Origin: Maylandia zebra
Lineage: Eukaryota > Chordata > Actinopteri > Cichliformes > Cichlidae
DNA length: 64,000 nucleotides
Direction: 5' to 3'
NCBI RefSeq assembly: GCF_041146795.1
Contig: NC_135177.1
Location: 25,424,060-25,488,059 of the forward strand
A model generated the notes under the pieces. It was given only the letters and a program-made list of their open reading frames with translations, did not search any database and was not told the DNA's origin. How positions within the stretch are numbered: the stretch's first letter is position 1; each line of letters starts with the position of its first letter. Positions 40,241-50,699 of the stretch are shown here, in pieces. The position numbers and the translations under genes were made by a program.

Positions 40241-42322
40241 AATACTGAGAGAGATAAAAGACTACAATTGTTTTTTTTTACTACAGCCTGTGCAAAGTCA
40301 CAGAAAACTACCTACAACTCTAAGAAAACAATCAGGTAATCAGATGATCCCAGGTAAGTGAATAAATGCCAGGAGAGTTGTTGGCTGGGAGAGATTTTCC
40401 TTACAGATGGAGTGATGGAGAGCAGGCAGGATGAATCTGTTCAGAGGAAACCTGAGCACTGAATGGCCCCCGGGTCACATCTGGCCCATTGCTGTGTCTG
40501 AACAGCTTTTTGAAGGTCAATGGCATGTTAGAATTCAAAACAAACAACATATATCATGCAATTTGTCCCATTTTAACCACCAGATACTTTTTGATGGCTT
40601 ATGTTTCTATGGAAAGACCAGCTTCCTTATTTCCCGTAAAATGGCAACAAACAGTAAAATATTTCTGCTTTCTCAGGTTTATAATTGCTCATTACATAAA
40701 TTTGGATTACATACTCCATTACTGGATATGAGCTGTGTGTTAAGAAATTCAGTAAAATATTTAGATGGAATGATTTTTTTTTAAATAATATAACATTAGG
40801 AATATTGCTATTTTGTCACATGAAAACAGCTGGTAATAATCCCTGATTAGTGTGTGAAGCTTCTTTCCAGACATCTAAACTAAGACTTTAAGAAGGACAC
40901 ACAGTCGAGACTATAGCCGACACAGGAACATAAGCTGTCAAAGTAAAGCAGGAAATAGAAATTGCTGACTTGACACTGACAGAAAAGTAAACAAATACAG
41001 TGACGGAGACCAGACAGAGAAACAAACATGGAGACAAAAGATCAAGACAGACTTGATACAAAAGGGAACTAACCAGACGAAGGAACAAAGAACTAGAAAC
41101 ATAAATAACTAAAGTAGGAAGCAGAGGGGAAAAATACCAAAAACCAAAGGACTAAGCAATAAAGAACTAAAATATAATCATATAATAGAATGAATAAAAG
41201 GAATGAATAAAAAACCTACATAAAGTCAAGACACTGGGTCCAAACCCAAGGAGCCTAACACAGCAAAGTAAAAATTACTACATCAGTAATGGAAAGAGAA
41301 TTTTAAAGATACGTGTGGATTTTCCACACCGTCGTTCCTTACACACAATCCAGGGCTTCTACATTAGGGACTGTAAGACTGTAAACCATCTTTACCCTGA
41401 GATATGAACACAAAGAAACTTGCAAAATAAGTATTTGAGAAACAGTCACAATGTAGCCTGACCCAAAACCTGATTATGAACTTTTCATCATAGTCACAAA
41501 GATGTGCTTTTGGCTTTTAATTTTTAGGGTATTTAAAACTTCAGACAGCAAATGTTTACTGTAAACTGGTTTGTCATTGCTCACTTCAGATAGTCTGGCA
41601 ATTTTTGCATAATGTAAATGTTTCCAATTTACTTTCACTGTGACTGACTTCCTGTATGAGAAACATGTGACAACTGTGACAGTAACTTTAAGCTAGCAGC
41701 ACAAAGATGGGTTCATACCTTTGCGAATGAATTTGTTACGCAGTGTTAACGTTATATTTGAAGTGCTTATTCCAGATCTGGAGTATTACTGTGTGTGATC
41801 ATCCATTTGAATGAATGATAACAAATCTCATGACAATCTAATAGGCATTGAGGGCCCATTCTAACCCCCATCTTTGAGGCTAATTACTGAATGATTCTAC
41901 CATCTATGATCTGATAAAGCTCAAACTGGGTGATGAGGAAGTAGAACTTCTCTTTGACTCTTTCTCTTTGCAAATACTTCTTCCTTTTCTTGGTTTGCCA
42001 CATATTCCCATAATGTGAGATCTGTTTCTTTCTGACAGACTCTATGTTTACTTGAAAGTGGACAAAATCAGCAACACTATGCAATTTGCAAGTCATCTTC
42101 TTTTTGTCATAGTTTGTTTGAGCTTTATTATTTATTTATGTATTTATTTCTTTTTTACTTTTAAGTTATTACAATCAGAACAGACTGGACTGGATAGGAA
42201 AGGGAAAGACAAAGACGAGAAGTTGAGAAGAGGCTCATTTAGAAAAGAAAATAGTGCACAGTGTGTGTCTAGACTGAATATTTAATATGTAAATATTTCA
42301 TGTGTGTCTTTTCCATCTGGCG

Positions 42323-42323
42323 C

Positions 42324-42372
<49 letters not shown>

Positions 42373-42476
42373 CAGTATATATATATAAAATATAATGTAT
42401 GGTGTGTGTGTATACATATCTATCGATCTATCGATCTATCGATCTATAGATATATATTATGTATAGTGTGTGTGTG
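42323..42476. repeat. Complex TA/TG/ATCT microsatellite
   Basis: (TA)n, (TG)n, (TA)n, then (ATCT/ATCG)n and (TG)n in succession. It lies where the copy 3 leader and V exon would be expected. Confidence 0.93.
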
Positions 42477-43123
42477 TGCATTGAATGTCTTGTTGTTTAT
42501 TTCTTGTAACTTTTATTTTATAAACCTGCTTTTGCAGTGCTGATGGTTATATAGAAATACACCATAATGAACCATGTAAACCATAATAAACTTGTGATAC
42601 TAAGTAAAAATCTGATTGTTGCTTTTTTTTTAACTACTGTGGTGTTGCAGACATAACCACACGATGTTAACTTGTCACTTCAACATTTTGGACAGGTGAC
42701 GATCATGGTGACATTGTAGGATCAAGGGATCAGAAATGAGCTTGAATCATAGTAATTACTACGTGCAACTCCACTTGTGTTAGTATATAAAGGCTTCAAA
42801 GAAATATTTCCACAAACAGATTTGCTAGAAAAATAGTGGTTACAGATTATAAATCCAGTTCTCTGAGGATGCATGTAACCCCCAGTGGGCTTCAACAACT
42901 GGTTTGAGTGCGCAGAGTGAGGGACATCCCATCCACCCTTTAGCTCCGCACCTGATTGTACATCCAGTAAGAGAGTGTTTTAAATTTTTTATTAAGTGAT
43001 CAACACTGTGAGCTTATATTACAATTTATATTCAAATTTGTCTTATTGTTGTTCTTCTTCCCCCCTAACAAGGTGAACATTCAATATAAGACTTACCAAG
43101 GCAAGCTAGTGAGCTCAGCATGG

Positions 43124-44156
43124 GTGATTACCAGACATGGGCAGTAACGCATTACTTGTAACGCGTTACTGTAATCTAATTACTTTTTTCAAGTAACGAG
43201 TAAAGTAAGGGATTACTATTGCAAAAACGGTAATTAGATTACCGTTACTTTCCCGTAGGAACGCTGCGTTACTGCGTTACTAAAACCGTGATTTTTTTTG
43301 CGAGAATGTCTCACGACAGTGACGTAAGTGAGTGCGAAGTTCGTCACAACAGATCAACAATGGATAATATATCAAGTGTGGGAGAGAGTATGAGCGTGCA
43401 GCATTTAAAGCGTGGAAGTACTGACCTTACTTTGAGTTTGATTCCTTAAAAAGTGACAAAAACATTAGCGTCCATTGTGCGTGGGAAGAAAACTTCTTTT
43501 TACAGCGAAAAAAACCCCCTAAACTTCCAAGCAAGCACCGAGTGCACTACGACGTAATGGGAAACTCACAGAGAAACTCGCGGATTCTTCAACTGACCGC
43601 TGCGGCACACCTGCACCAGGGTAAACCTCCGCCTACCCCACTCCTGCTTTACAGGTGAAAATAGAGCAACAGGACCGCTAGTCTTTCATGTTATTTATTT
43701 TCTGCTGTGTTTTACTTGCATCTATTTGAAAGAGTGAGTGTAAACACAAAAAATATTTTATTTTATGTGCTGGAATGTGTAGAAAATAGGTTTAAATGTT
43801 AAACTAATTTATTCAACTCAGAGAATGTTGCATATAATTAAATTTTTGCTTGATGCATAAAGTTAAAAGATTAAAACTAATAAAACAAGTTAAAAAAAAA
43901 AAAGAGACTTTTCCATTTGATTACATTTTGTATGATGGATTATGTAGAAAAAGTAGAATTGGGCTGAAAGCTCTATCGCTTTATCACCTCTTCAGGTTGT
44001 AAATTGTGTTTTTAAAAAGTAACTAAGTAACTAAGTAATTAATTACTTTTGAAAATAAGTAATCAGTAAAGTAACTGGATTACTTTTTTGGGGAAGTAAT
44101 CAGTAATTAGTTACTGATTACTTTTTTCAAATTACTTGACCAACACCGGTGATTAC
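43124..44156. mobile_element. Non-autonomous hAT-type element with 8-bp target duplication
   Basis: The element 43132-44148 (1017 bp) begins CAGACATGGGCAGTAACGC and ends CTTGACCAACACCG, imperfect terminal inverted repeats. It is flanked on both sides by GTGATTAC (43124-43131 and 44149-44156), an 8-bp target duplication typical of hAT transposons. Its subterminal parts are dense in TAACGCGTTACT and AAGTAAT-like motifs. It has no transposase frame, so it was moved by enzyme supplied elsewhere. Confidence 0.9.
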
Positions 44157-44769
44157 TGCTGAACTACTTGGGCTGATAGTTGGTACCAGCCACAATGCTT
44201 GTCATTATCATCAGAAAAAGGCACGACAAGGATCTTATCATGATACCTTATTAATAACTATGCCACATTTAAGTTACTTAAAGTCAGCTCATCTTCACCT
44301 TGTCTACATGCCTAAATACACTGATTTGGTGTCACATGATGGGCTGATTAGATAGTTGTATTAACAGATATAAACAGTTCCACGTAACAAAATGCACTTT
44401 CCCCACCACACAACCAGACTCAAACGTTTTTTGTGATAAGTTGGATTACAGTAAAGGGCCAGACTGTAAGCTGTATATAAAAAATTTAATTAACATTTCT
44501 TTTAAATTTAAGAAACATGAAACATTTAAAATGAGAGAGGAAGACAAGTACAGAAGAGACGAAAATGACTAAGAAAACCCTAATTCCTTCTGTAACACCC
44601 ATGTTTGCTTGTTGTTCGTCCTCCTTGTTTCTTATTACACATCACAACATAGCTCATGAATGGGTGTCCCTGTGACGCATTCTCAGTAGTACATTCATCA
44701 TGTGTCTTCACTTCTAGTGGGAAAATATTGCTGGGTTTACTTATTCACGTCTTGGTAATCTGATATGGA

Positions 44770-45990
44770 ATGACTTTCATAACGCACTCCTTAAACTGCC
44801 TTGTCTTATCTTTGACATCAGTTTCCTGTCAAGACAGAGCTCATCATAGCAGAAAAGGAAAACCACAGAATTAGTTTGGTGAAAATGGAAAGGTTTAAAC
44901 TGCAACTGTATCAAGATCAACAACCACAAATAACCATGTGCAGAATTAACAGAAGTCTACTGGAGAACATTATCTCTAAAGCATTACATCGATGCAATCG
45001 AATTTCACAACTTTCAAATATCACACAATGAAAATAAATATAAACATTTGATATAAGATTTTATGGAAAAAAAAGTTTACACTTGTTTTGACAGCACAGA
45101 GTGAATCTGGAGACGTCACATGTGTACACATCTTGTGTTCAACATTTTCACACCCACAACCAAATAACGCTGACAGGAAATGCTAGAAAGTAGCATTCGA
45201 TAGTCAAGGTGTTGAGCTCAGTTTTCCACCACGACAGACACTTTTGCAAACCAGTTTTTGTCACAAACTATGCTCACGACGCAACACCTGCGTACGGGGT
45301 TGTGACAGTAATATTGAGTAATATTTTTCACAGACCCAAGCAGACAGGACACTGGGCAGAGTACAGCACCTCAACTTTAACTATAAGTTATGAAGCTGGA
45401 TAACATACAGTGCTGATCTTTACAATTATTGATTTTGGTTTATGCCTGCTGTAATAAACTCTGATAATATGAATAAATTCAATAAAGGCAACAGGCAGTG
45501 CAGTTGATTTTACTGGAGAACTTTGTTGAACCTTTCTGTTTCTGGTTTCTGCATTGCCCAGTTACTTCTGCATTGATTGTGTAACTTTTTTTTTATGTTT
45601 ATCTTCCATTTCTTTTAATCTTCCTCCTTTCATGTTTTGCTGAAGTGTAATAGGAACTCTCACTGAATGTTGTCAGTGCCGCTGTCAGGAACAGAACTTC
45701 TCTGCAGGGTAATTTTACTTTTATGGCCACGTAACACTGGAAATGTCAGGTTAGCAAGCACGAATGGACTGCTTCATGTAACTGAACCGTCCTGCAGAAA
45801 TGCAGCGATAGACTGCAGAGTTAACATCAGGTGCAGTTTTTTTGCTGTAGTGGTGGAGATCACCATGCAGGTGTTTCATTTCATTCCAGTAAAGTTGTTT
45901 ACATTCAAAACACTTTAGAGGTTTGCAAAAAGCAGCTCATTGCGAATGCTTGCATCTATTCCCTGCAAAAACAGCCGAATAAAGTCGTGG
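44770..45990 (+). repeat. Duplicated flank unit, flank-only copy B
   Basis: Closest to 29500-30590, matching in long collinear stretches: the 'cagaattagtttggtgaaaa' region, the 'caacacctgcgtacggggtt' region and the 'ctgcagaaatgcagcgatag' region. No Ig exon follows on this strand; a LINE begins about 400 bp later. Confidence 0.65.
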
Positions 45991-46394
45991 GTGGCAAACA
46001 TAAGGCCCAGGGGCCTGAATCGAACCAGCGAACACTTAAATTTGGCCCACAGGACAGTTTTGGAAAATATCAAAAAGTGCATAGATTTTGAATTTCAACT
46101 TTGATACGATTTACAGCTTTTCCTATTGATAAAGACTGGCCACACCCATACTATACCAATGTAATTGCCAAAGAGGTAAACGATTAAACTATTATTAATG
46201 AGCCCACATTAAATGAACATATTTAGAATTTATAACATATTTTATAATTACAGGACAGCCTCAGTGAACTATCATAACTTTTTCTGTAATTTTAAACATT
46301 TATCATGTTGTTTTACTGGTTCAGCCATTTAAAGTGGATTCAGACCTGCGTGAAAGATACCAGCAATGACTGGCTGGATATTAAAGATCTCTGG

Positions 46395-48625
46395 TCGACA
46401 CAACTTTGTATTGTATTGTATTGTATCTTTATTTGTTTCAGACATATAAAACAAAAAACAATATATACACACTACATATATTTTCATTTACAGATACGAA
46501 TATATATGTAGACATATACACACACACACGTATGTGTTCAGATAAACAAAAAATATATAATGAAATAAAACAAAATCGTCTGACATAATGTAACAATGTT
46601 TGGTCTGAAAAGGAGTAGGAAGAAGTATGAACATACTTATTAATTCCTACCCCTGCTCAACATCTTATTGATCCCACATAATTCACCTAATTCCCATCAT
46701 CACATACTCCACACGATACACGAGGAGAACCTATATAAACTTGGCTACCGTGATTGATATAATTTGGATATAATTTGATATTTTTATACATACAATGAGT
46801 GATCATCTTTATCGGTATCATATTCTTCCAAAATCAGTTTTCGAAGTATTTTCATGAACTTACTAATTCCTGAGCATTGCTGTAGATCTATAGTAAAACT
46901 ATTCCACAGTTTTACCCCATAAATAGTGACACAAAAGGTTTTAACCTTTGACCGTGCTTTAAGAATCCTTAGATTCAATTTCCCCCTCAATTCATAGTCT
47001 CCTTCTCTGTCATAGAACATCCTCTGTATATTTCCTGGTAACATATTGTATCTGGCCTTGTACATAATTTTTGCAGTTTTATATTTTATAAGATCCATAA
47101 ACTTCAGTATTTTTAATTTCAAAAACATGATGTTAGTATTGTCTCTAAATCCTGCTTTATTAATCATCCTGATTGCTTTTTTTTAAATTTTACATATTGG
47201 TTGAAGTGCAGTTTTATATGTGTTTCCCCAAATTTCCACACAGTATTCCAAATATGGCAATATAAGTGAACAATAAAGTACCCGGAGTGATTTGGAAGGC
47301 AAAAAATATTTAACTTTACTTAGTACGGAGATGCTTCTTGACAGTTTGGCTTGTATATGCTTTATGTGAGGTTTCCAGCAGATTTTGTTATCTATTATCA
47401 CACCCAGAAATTTTGTATCCGAAACTTGCTCTATTTCAACATGGTTTACTAATAATTTTGCTCCTGCATCTTTTTTTACAATTTCCGAATAACATAAATG
47501 TAGTTTTTTCCAAATTTAATGATAGCTTATTTCTATCAAACCATGTTTTCAGTTTAATCATTTCTTGTGTGACAATTTCCAAAAGCTGCTGTAAGTTCTC
47601 TCCAGTACAAAAAATATTTGTATCATCTGCAAATAGAATAAACTGTAGTATATCTGATGTTCTGCATATATCATTGATATAGAGGATAAACAGCTTTGGT
47701 CCCAATACTGACCCCTGCGGAACTCCACAAACAATGTCCATACACTCTGATTGATATTCCCCAATTTTCACAAATTGCTGCCTGTCTCTCAAATAACTCT
47801 TTACCCATTCTAACACCACTCCTCTAATGCCGTAGTACTCCAGTTTATCAAGTAATATGTCATGATTAATTGTGTCAAAAGCTTTTTTTAGGTCAATGAA
47901 TACACTAACTATACATTGTCTTTTATCTATATTGTTGGTGATATTTTCGATCAGTTCCATTAATGCCAATGATGTTGATCTATTTGATCTGAAACCATAC
48001 TGACTATCCATTATTATTTTGTGTTTATCTATAAATTTGTCAAGTCTATTACTAAAGACTTTTTCCAGTATTTTTGAAAATTGAGAAAGTAGAGAGACAG
48101 GCCTATAATTTGTGAATTGGTGTCTGTCACCATTTTTAAACAGTGGTATTACTTTAGCTGTTTTCATTTGTTTTGGGAATGTACCAGTTTGTAAGGACAA
48201 ATTGCAAATGTGTGTTAAGGGTTTGGAAATGCCCTCTATCACTCTCTTAACGATTTCCATATCAATGTCGTCAGAGTCTGTAGAGTTTTTTGTTTGTGAT
48301 TTCCCAACAATATCAATGATTTCCATTTCTTCCACCACCGTTAAGAACATTGAATGAGGATTGCGGTCAATGAGTCTAGTTTCTTTCTCTACAGAATCTG
48401 TTATATCAGGAATTGTTTCAGCCAAGTCTGGCCCAACACTTACAAAGAATTTGTTGAAATCATTTACCACATCGCTCATATTAGTAATATTTCTATCATT
48501 ATTTGTGAAATACGAAGGATAGTCTGCCTCCCCCGAGCCCTTTTTGATGATGGTATTTAATGTTTTCCAGATCCCTTTAATATTATTTTTATTCATATAC
48601 TTTGCATTTCTTTGTTGCAATTAGA
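46395..48625 (-). mobile_element. 5'-truncated jockey-superfamily LINE with nearly intact reverse transcriptase
   Basis: Minus-strand 48620-47436 is a 394-codon frame with reverse-transcriptase blocks in order: IPLFKNGDRHQFTNYRPVSL, QYGFRSNRSTSLAL, VFIDLKKAFDTINHDILL, GVPQGSVLGPKLF and the catalytic FADDTN. It continues after a frame break at 47401-47183 and again at 47167-46784. The 3' tail has (TTGTA)n at about 46410-46430. The N-terminal endonuclease is missing. Two breaks make it inactive but fairly young. Exact clade not determined. Confidence 0.88.
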
Positions 48626-48636
48626 TGATTTTTTTT

Positions 48637-48679
48637 CTTATGCAGTGATAGAGCAGATGCTGCTCTATCACTGCATAAG
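48637..48679. repeat. Perfect 20-bp inverted repeat with 3-base loop
   Basis: CTTATGCAGTGATAGAGCAG at 48637-48656, loop ATG, and the exact reverse complement at 48660-48679. It lies just outside the 5'-truncated end of the LINE and about 200 bp downstream of the stop codon of the ITIM receptor, so it may fall in that gene's 3' UTR. Confidence 0.97.
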
Positions 48680-48887
48680 TGATAGACTAGATCAAACACT
48701 GATAAGTCCTCTGACTTGCAGCCTGTGGGTGCTTTTCTAGCACATGCACACATGAAACCATGAGGCCAAAATATTCCTTTGGTTACGACTAAACACCTAA
48801 ACAAGTGTTCATATTATCATCAGGCAATTTTTTATCACAATAACAAACTAAAGCAACACAAAAACACAACAGAAAATGATAAAAATG

Positions 48888-49046
48888 CTAAACGTAAACA
48901 CACTCTGTGTCTGATTTGGGTTGACGAGAAACTATGACCTCGGAGTACGTGACGTCGTCAACATACACGCTCTCTCTGAGTTTGTAATTGGTTAAAGGAG
49001 AGGCATCTCTGGATGGTTTCACTTTGATGTCAGAGTACACCACATC
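48888..49046 (-). CDS. ITIM receptor: cytoplasmic signalling exon
   Basis: 159 nt, 52 codons and TAG. Contains VVYSDI and VTYSEV (ITIMs), plus Tyr in TNYKLR, SVYVDD and CVYV that do not fit ITIM. It starts immediately after cacag. A remnant of the same exon lies at 36081-36190. Confidence 0.88.
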   Translation of the reverse strand, partial: DVVYSDIKVKPSRDASPLTNYKLRESVYVDDVTYSEVIVSRQPKSDTECVYV

Positions 49047-50686
49047 CTGTGAACACATGTAAGAAAACATGATAATTGCTCTCTTGTAATTAAAAAAAAC
49101 TATGGCAGGACAACAGCATAAATATAAATTAAATGTATCTGACCAAAACGTATTCATTCAAGTTCAAAAATGGACCCTCAAACCATGGAGCTCACCTGGT
49201 CTCTCTCAGTTGCAGATGATTGCGACTCTCTCTCTGGACCAGTCGTATCTGAAAGACATACATGTTTCGTTACAGAAAAATTAAAATAATTTAAGTATTT
49301 ACAAAACCAATTAGTGGAAATTGTTGTGCATGTTCTTACCAATGACGAAACGAAACCCAGCGGAAGAATGGCGTCTGAGCAAACGAGACAAAAGTGATTT
49401 TGGTGATTTAGAAGAGAAGTTTGGTTTTTAGCTACAATTATAAGTTTTGATCAATCTGATGATTATAGTTTAATTGCTGTTTGGTCCGTGAAACAGCAAT
49501 TAAACAGAAACAGCAAACAGCTTCCCAGAGTCTAAAGTTTCTTAAGTCTTAAAGTCTTGACCATAAAATGGATTTCCTTCCTTTATGGTGAATTTTGGCC
49601 ACAAAGACGATGGATCCCTCAAATATGATTCAGTCAACAGTAGTCTCTATAATATAAATAACACACGAGAACATACACTCACCTTCTAATGCGGATGAAA
49701 TAAAGCATGGCCACCATGATCGCTAACAGCAACAAGACAGCAGTCACTATAGCAAGAACTATTCCTGCTGACAGTGGTTTCGTTTCTGGCGGAATAAAGT
49801 ATGATTATAGTCCACAACTCATTAACATCAAACTAACATTAAACCAGCCTACTAACAAAAACTAGCTTTCATGTTTTACAGTATAAACATTTTAACTAAA
49901 CATGGAAACTTTAATCATGAGTAATATTAGATGTTGGTAAAAATTTCTGATGTTAAAATGAATACGACACAAAAGCAGAAAAAAGTTATTCAAACTGAAT
50001 GTTTGGTTTGTGTCAGCCAAATTTTGAAGATTGAATTGAATAAATATGACCTCATATATAACATTAAATGTTGTTTTATATCAGTGTATAAAAGCAGTTA
50101 CAGTCTTACCTCGAACAACAAGTTTGGTGGTTCCTTCAAATGTACCACTGGGAAAGGTGGAAATGCTGCAGGTATAGGATCCTGCATCTTTCATTTCTAG
50201 AGCCTTAATTATCAACGAATGTTTATCAAACGCCACTCTCTCCTTCAGTGGACTCTCAGAAATATTCACTCCAAACATAGTGTTGAAAACAATGAGAGTG
50301 ATTTTCTTTTTTCCTGTTCCTTCTTCATCCTGGAGAGCCCACTGAACCTGAGTAACATTGGTATATGTTGGTCCTTGGATTAACTGACACCTCAGGGTGA
50401 CATCATTTCCAATGTATCCAGTCACTTCAGGTGAGACTTCGACTCTTTGTGCCACAAAAACTGCCAAAAGGTAAATGACGACAGAAAGATGAGGGGGAAG
50501 AGAGACGAAAATAGAAAAGAGATCAGGTTTCAAACTGGTATTTATTCATGATGTTTTCAAGCATTTCTAGCATAGCATGAGTGTTTTAGAAAATCTGGTA
50601 AAAACATAAAACTGGGTCTTACCTGGGAAAAATGTAATGTAAATTAGCTGAATCAGCAGGTGAGATCGTCCGTTGCACATTTTCAT
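48888..50686 (-). CDS. ITIM-bearing single V-type Ig receptor, TIGIT/PVR-family-like
   Basis: Six exons on the minus strand (50686-50623, 50460-50110, 49785-49683, 49374-49340, 49248-49196, 49046-48888) total 765 nt: 254 codons and TAG, all with AG/GT borders. The product has a signal peptide (MKMCNGRSHLLIQLIYITFF), one V-set domain, a membrane helix (SAGIVLAIVTAVLLLLAIMV), then a tail of about 100 residues. V-domain motifs: VTQ, I-X6-G in IVFNTMFG, and TFPSGTFEG, fitting the signature shared by PVR, nectins, CD226 and TIGIT. Tail: VVYSDI and VTYSEV are two ITIMs (V-x-Y-x-x-I/V), predicted SHP phosphatase docking sites. TIGIT has the same one-V, TM, ITIM plan and similar length, but orthology is not shown. 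Intact; probably an inhibitory leukocyte receptor. Confidence 0.9.
49196..49248 (-). CDS. ITIM receptor: spacer exon
   Basis: 53 nt, phase 1 in and phase 0 out. Encodes DTTGPERESQSSATERDQ, a polar linker. This is the exon in which the plus-strand copies carry their stop codon. Confidence 0.8.
49340..49374 (-). CDS. ITIM receptor: juxtamembrane exon
   Basis: 35 nt, identical in length and phase to 35752-35786. Encodes RRHSSAGFRFVI. Confidence 0.8.
49683..49785 (-). CDS. ITIM receptor: transmembrane exon
   Basis: 103 nt, phase 1 in and phase 2 out. A Thr-Lys-Pro stalk, about 23 hydrophobic residues without charge, then YFIRIR. It corresponds to the TM exon of the plus-strand copies. Confidence 0.88.
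50110..50460 (-). CDS. ITIM receptor: V-domain exon
   Basis: 351 nt, phase 1 at both ends. Reads RVEVSPEVTGYIGNDVTLRC, then NVTQVQWALQDEE, GVNISESPLKERVAFDKHSL and DAGSYTCSISTFPSGTFEG. Both Ig Cys and the core Trp are present. NVT and NIS are possible N-glycosylation sites. Confidence 0.93.
50623..50686 (-). CDS. ITIM receptor: leader exon
   Basis: 64 nt from ATG (complement of 50684-50686) to a phase-1 donor. A second ATG two codons on (50678-50680) could also start translation. The first is preferred because it aligns with the start of the plus-strand paralogue. Confidence 0.85.
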
Positions 50687-50699
50687 TGTACACAACAAC

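Larger units (their letters stand above)
41980..44220 (+). pseudogene. Copy 3 of the V-type Ig receptor: leader and V exons missing, TM exon split
   Basis: Positions 41990-42115 match the sequence just upstream of the leader exon in copy 2 ('ttgccacat', 'cttgaaagtggacaaaatcagcaacact', against 34290-34380). The match ends before the ATG. Microsatellite sequence replaces leader and V exon. Positions 42780-43040 match the V-TM intron of copies 1 and 2. The TM exon is present in two pieces, 43117-43131 and 44157-44220, around a hAT-type insertion. The right piece reads LLGLIVGTSHN and ends at a lost donor (gc for gt). It cannot encode a receptor. Confidence 0.75.

Noticed and set aside
42323..42476. 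CRISPR-like or satellite array
   Set aside because: Repeats are 2-4 bp with no spacers, so this is a simple microsatellite in a eukaryotic genome.
48630..48690. microRNA precursor at the perfect palindrome
   Set aside because: A 3-base loop is too tight for a normal precursor and the arms have none of the usual mismatches.
48888..50686. Naming the ITIM gene tigit
   Set aside because: Architecture and motifs fit, but other PVR-family members share them and mammalian TIGIT lies in a different neighbourhood. Without a tree the symbol would be a guess.
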